DNA of 64,000 nucleotides from Chryseobacterium piscicola. GTDB lineage: Bacteria; Bacteroidota; Bacteroidia; Flavobacteriales; Weeksellaceae. Each line of letters opens with the position of its first letter. Position 1 is the stretch's first letter. Below are positions 61,950-64,000 of this stretch, piece by piece. The notes beneath the pieces were generated by a model that was not told where the DNA came from, did no database searches, and worked only from the letters and a program-made list of their open reading frames with translations. The DNA lies in assembly GCF_900156685.1 (NCBI RefSeq), contig NZ_FTOJ01000006.1, positions 62,001 through 126,000 of the forward strand, given 5' to 3'. The position numbers and the translations under genes were made by a program.

Positions 61950-63719
61950 CTAGTACATTTCTTCAATCAGCTTTTCATATTTTTTCATCACCACATTCCT
62001 TTTTACTTTTAAAGTGGGCGTTATTTCACCGCTGCTGATTTCAAATTCTGAAGGCATTAAAGTAAACTTTTTCACTTTTTCAAAATCTGATAAATTAGAT
62101 TGTAATTCTACTAATTTTTCTTTAAAAAATTGATTTACTTTCTCATTCTTTACAGCATCATCCCAGTTTTTGAAAGCAATATTATTTTTCTTTAAAAAAT
62201 AAGTAAGAAATTCAAAATTAGGAACTATCAAAGCAGAAACAAATTGTCTTCCTTCGGCAATCAAAGTAATTTGATTAATGAAATTATTATTGGTAAGCAG
62301 ATTTTCAATCCTTTGTGGTGCAATATATTTCCCGTTAGAAGTTTTCATCAAATCTTTAATTCTATCAGTAATGAAAAGATTTCCGTTTTCATCAATTCTT
62401 CCTGCATCTCCTGTTTTAAACCAGCCATCTTCAGTAAAAACCTCAGACGTATCTTCTGATCTTTTATAATAACCATTCATCAATCCGTTTCCTTTGGCGA
62501 GAATTTCTTCATTTTCACCAATTTTTATCTCAACTCCCGGCAATGTTTTACCACAACTTCCATGAATGAAGTTTTTTAATGGCAAGGCAGTTAAAGTTGC
62601 AGTAGTTTCCGTTAATCCGTAACCTACAGTAATGTGAATATTAACAGATTCAAAAAACTGAGTAACTTCTGTAGAAATCGCAGCTCCGCCACAAGGTATA
62701 AACCACAGTCTGCCGCCAAGTTTTTCTTTTATTTTACTAAAAACGAGTAGATCAGCAAAAAACTCTTTAGATTTTAAGTTGAAAGGTGGTTCCAAACCAA
62801 CTCTTTTAAATTCTGCAGTTTGTTTTCCTATTTTTATAGCCCAGTTGAAGATTTTCTTTTTTAGAGACGAACTTTCTTCACTTTTTTCTAAAACTCCGGC
62901 ATATACTTTCTGCAAAAACCTTGGAACTACGCACATCATGGTAGGCTTTACTTCTACCAGTGCTTTTGCTATTGCTTTAGAATCTTCTAGAAAGTATACT
63001 CTTGCACCACCATAAAGACAAAGTAGTGACCAACTTCGTTCGAAAACATGAGTTAATGGTAAAAATGCAAGGGAAACTTCATCTTCAAAATTTTTGAATT
63101 GATAATATTCAAAATGGGCATTAATGTTTTTCAGAAAATTTCCATGGGTAATTAATACGCCTTTTGGGTTTCCGGTAGTTCCTGAGGTGTAAATGATGGT
63201 GGCCAAATCATCATCATTTTTCGTTTTATATTCTATTTTAGGCGAAGATTTAAAGATAAAGTCTTCTAGATAGAAACTGCTGAATTCTTTTTTAATCCAA
63301 ACTGCTTTTTTACAAACGATAATCGTTTTCAGTTCGGTATTTTCTTGTTTTAAAATCTCAAGACAAACGTCGTATTGCTCTTGATTTCCTGCGAGAATAA
63401 TTTTTGATCCAGAATCTTTAATGATGTATTCTGTCTGTTCGCCGTTGTTTGTAGAATAAATAGGAACAGAAACTGCACCAATAGAAATTGCTGCTAGATC
63501 AAAAATAATCCATTCGGATGAATTCTCGGCATAAATGGCCACTTTATCACCTTCCTGAATACCTATTTCTATAAGTGCGTTTGCTGTTTTAAAAATAAGT
63601 TCGCTGAGTTTTTTCCAGCTCAACTCCTTCCAGCCGGCGTCTTTTTTTTTAAATCCGATGGCTGATTTTAACGGATGTTTTTCTACATTTCTTGTAATAA
63701 TTGCTTCTGCAAGATTCAT
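61950..63719 (-). CDS. Long-chain fatty-acid--CoA ligase (AMP-binding), 589 aa
   Basis: An ANL-superfamily acyl-CoA synthetase. The P-loop-like motif is IIYTSGTTGNPKGVLITHGN (about 172-191), followed by LAFLPLTHVFERSW, the A8/A5 type VGYGLTETTATL (about 358-369), WFKTGDAGRIDENGN (about 432-446) and ITDRIKDLMKTSNGKYIAPQ. It belongs to the FAA1/FadD15-like branch with membrane-peripheral action. It activates fatty acids for lipid synthesis or beta-oxidation. Its start lies immediately after the stop of the epimerase-like gene, so the two are co-transcribed. Confidence 0.93.
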   Translation of the reverse strand: MNLAEAIITRNVEKHPLKSAIGFKKKDAGWKELSWKKLSELIFKTANALIEIGIQEGDKVAIYAENSSEWIIFDLAAISIGAVSVPIYSTNNGEQTEYIIKDSGSKIILAGNQEQYDVCLEILKQENTELKTIIVCKKAVWIKKEFSSFYLEDFIFKSSPKIEYKTKNDDDLATIIYTSGTTGNPKGVLITHGNFLKNINAHFEYYQFKNFEDEVSLAFLPLTHVFERSWSLLCLYGGARVYFLEDSKAIAKALVEVKPTMMCVVPRFLQKVYAGVLEKSEESSSLKKKIFNWAIKIGKQTAEFKRVGLEPPFNLKSKEFFADLLVFSKIKEKLGGRLWFIPCGGAAISTEVTQFFESVNIHITVGYGLTETTATLTALPLKNFIHGSCGKTLPGVEIKIGENEEILAKGNGLMNGYYKRSEDTSEVFTEDGWFKTGDAGRIDENGNLFITDRIKDLMKTSNGKYIAPQRIENLLTNNNFINQITLIAEGRQFVSALIVPNFEFLTYFLKKNNIAFKNWDDAVKNEKVNQFFKEKLVELQSNLSDFEKVKKFTLMPSEFEISSGEITPTLKVKRNVVMKKYEKLIEEMY

Positions 63720-64000
63720 TTATTTTTTCAGCTTTTTGTCGTTGATATAATTATTTAAATGAAAATCAATACTTTCCGAAACCGGAATAAACTGAAAATC
63801 AATAGCTTTTTTAATTTTTTGATTGGAAATGGTGCTGAAATTTGTAATCGCGGCGATATTTGATCTTGAAATTATTTTGAGAGCCGGAACAAACCAGCCA
63901 AAAAGGATATTTGCAATTCTTCCTAAGTTCAAAAGAGATTTAGATAAAATTTTAGCTTCCTTTAAATTTAACTTTGACCGGATTTGCTTGCCAATTTCGG
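63720..64000 (-). CDS. NAD-dependent epimerase/dehydratase-like protein, C-terminal end only
   Basis: The minus-strand frame is open through the window edge and ends at 63720. The visible tail reads EIGKQIRSKLNLKEAKILSK, then ISNQKIKKAIDFQFIPVSESIDFHL, and a basic end NDKKLKK. The S-N-x-K-IKxAIDFQFIPVSESI pattern is the C-terminal helix-strand of extended short-chain dehydrogenases such as NAD-dependent epimerases and 3-beta-HSD-like proteins. The stop is adjacent to the start of the acyl-CoA ligase gene, suggesting a shared role in lipid metabolism. The Rossmann domain is outside the window. Confidence 0.55.
   Translation of the reverse strand, partial: EIGKQIRSKLNLKEAKILSKSLLNLGRIANILFGWFVPALKIISRSNIAAITNFSTISNQKIKKAIDFQFIPVSESIDFHLNNYINDKKLKK

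Overview
The window is AT-rich DNA from a flavobacterium, most likely Chryseobacterium or a close relative in the Weeksellaceae. The support is: TAnnTTTG-type Bacteroidetes promoters and A-rich leaders in place of Shine-Dalgarno sites, two proteins with type IX secretion (T9SS) sorting domains, a mevalonate-pathway decarboxylase, a monomeric NADP isocitrate dehydrogenase, and a class A beta-lactamase like the chromosomal CGA/CIA enzymes. I see no rRNA, tRNA, CRISPR array, intact transposase or prophage. Most of the window is ordinary chromosome, dense in short operons that end in hairpin terminators.

Layout. 0-2.8 kb: the 5' end of dgt (cut by the window edge), a long non-coding stretch with a 26-residue membrane peptide, a MepB-like gene and an AAA ATPase. 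3-6.1 kb: a secreted PL1 pectate lyase broken by a frameshift. 6.5-10.5 kb: a zincin-like lipoprotein and gcvP. 10.8-13.5 kb: an ECF sigma factor with two small membrane proteins and a DnaJ-domain membrane protein, with two copies of an unusual interleaved inverted repeat. 13.7-21.7 kb: a two-gene unit of unknown function, a cluster of SRPBCC and VOC genes, an AsmA-like protein and a Crp-family regulator. 21.9-29.9 kb: a DUF763 protein, an HD phosphohydrolase with a YitT membrane protein, two adjacent class III adenylate cyclases with different sensors, and tpx. 30-44.7 kb: a GapN-type dehydrogenase, a hydrolase, an ECF sigma factor with a membrane partner, an S41 lipoprotein, an MBL hydrolase, 3-hydroxyacyl-CoA dehydrogenase, beta-lactamase, a Gfo/Idh/MocA oxidoreductase, pcm and a 2-hydroxyacid dehydrogenase. 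44.9-49.1 kb: a 1399-residue modular T9SS type B surface protein.

49.3-53.2 kb is the most unusual part. hutU is followed by two extra copies of its own 3' end, separated by cargo: a small membrane protein, then a zeta-toxin-like pseudogene with an overlapping 49-codon gene. The copies differ from hutU largely at synonymous sites, so each was probably once the end of a working hutU. This looks like an insertion hotspot built on the 3' end of a housekeeping gene. 53.2-64 kb: M23 peptidase, cytochrome c peroxidase, a GYF/RDD membrane protein, monomeric icd, mevalonate diphosphate decarboxylase, a long-chain acyl-CoA ligase and the tail of an epimerase-like gene.

Limits: functions come from motif recognition without database searches. 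Exact positions inside homopolymer runs may be off by one base.
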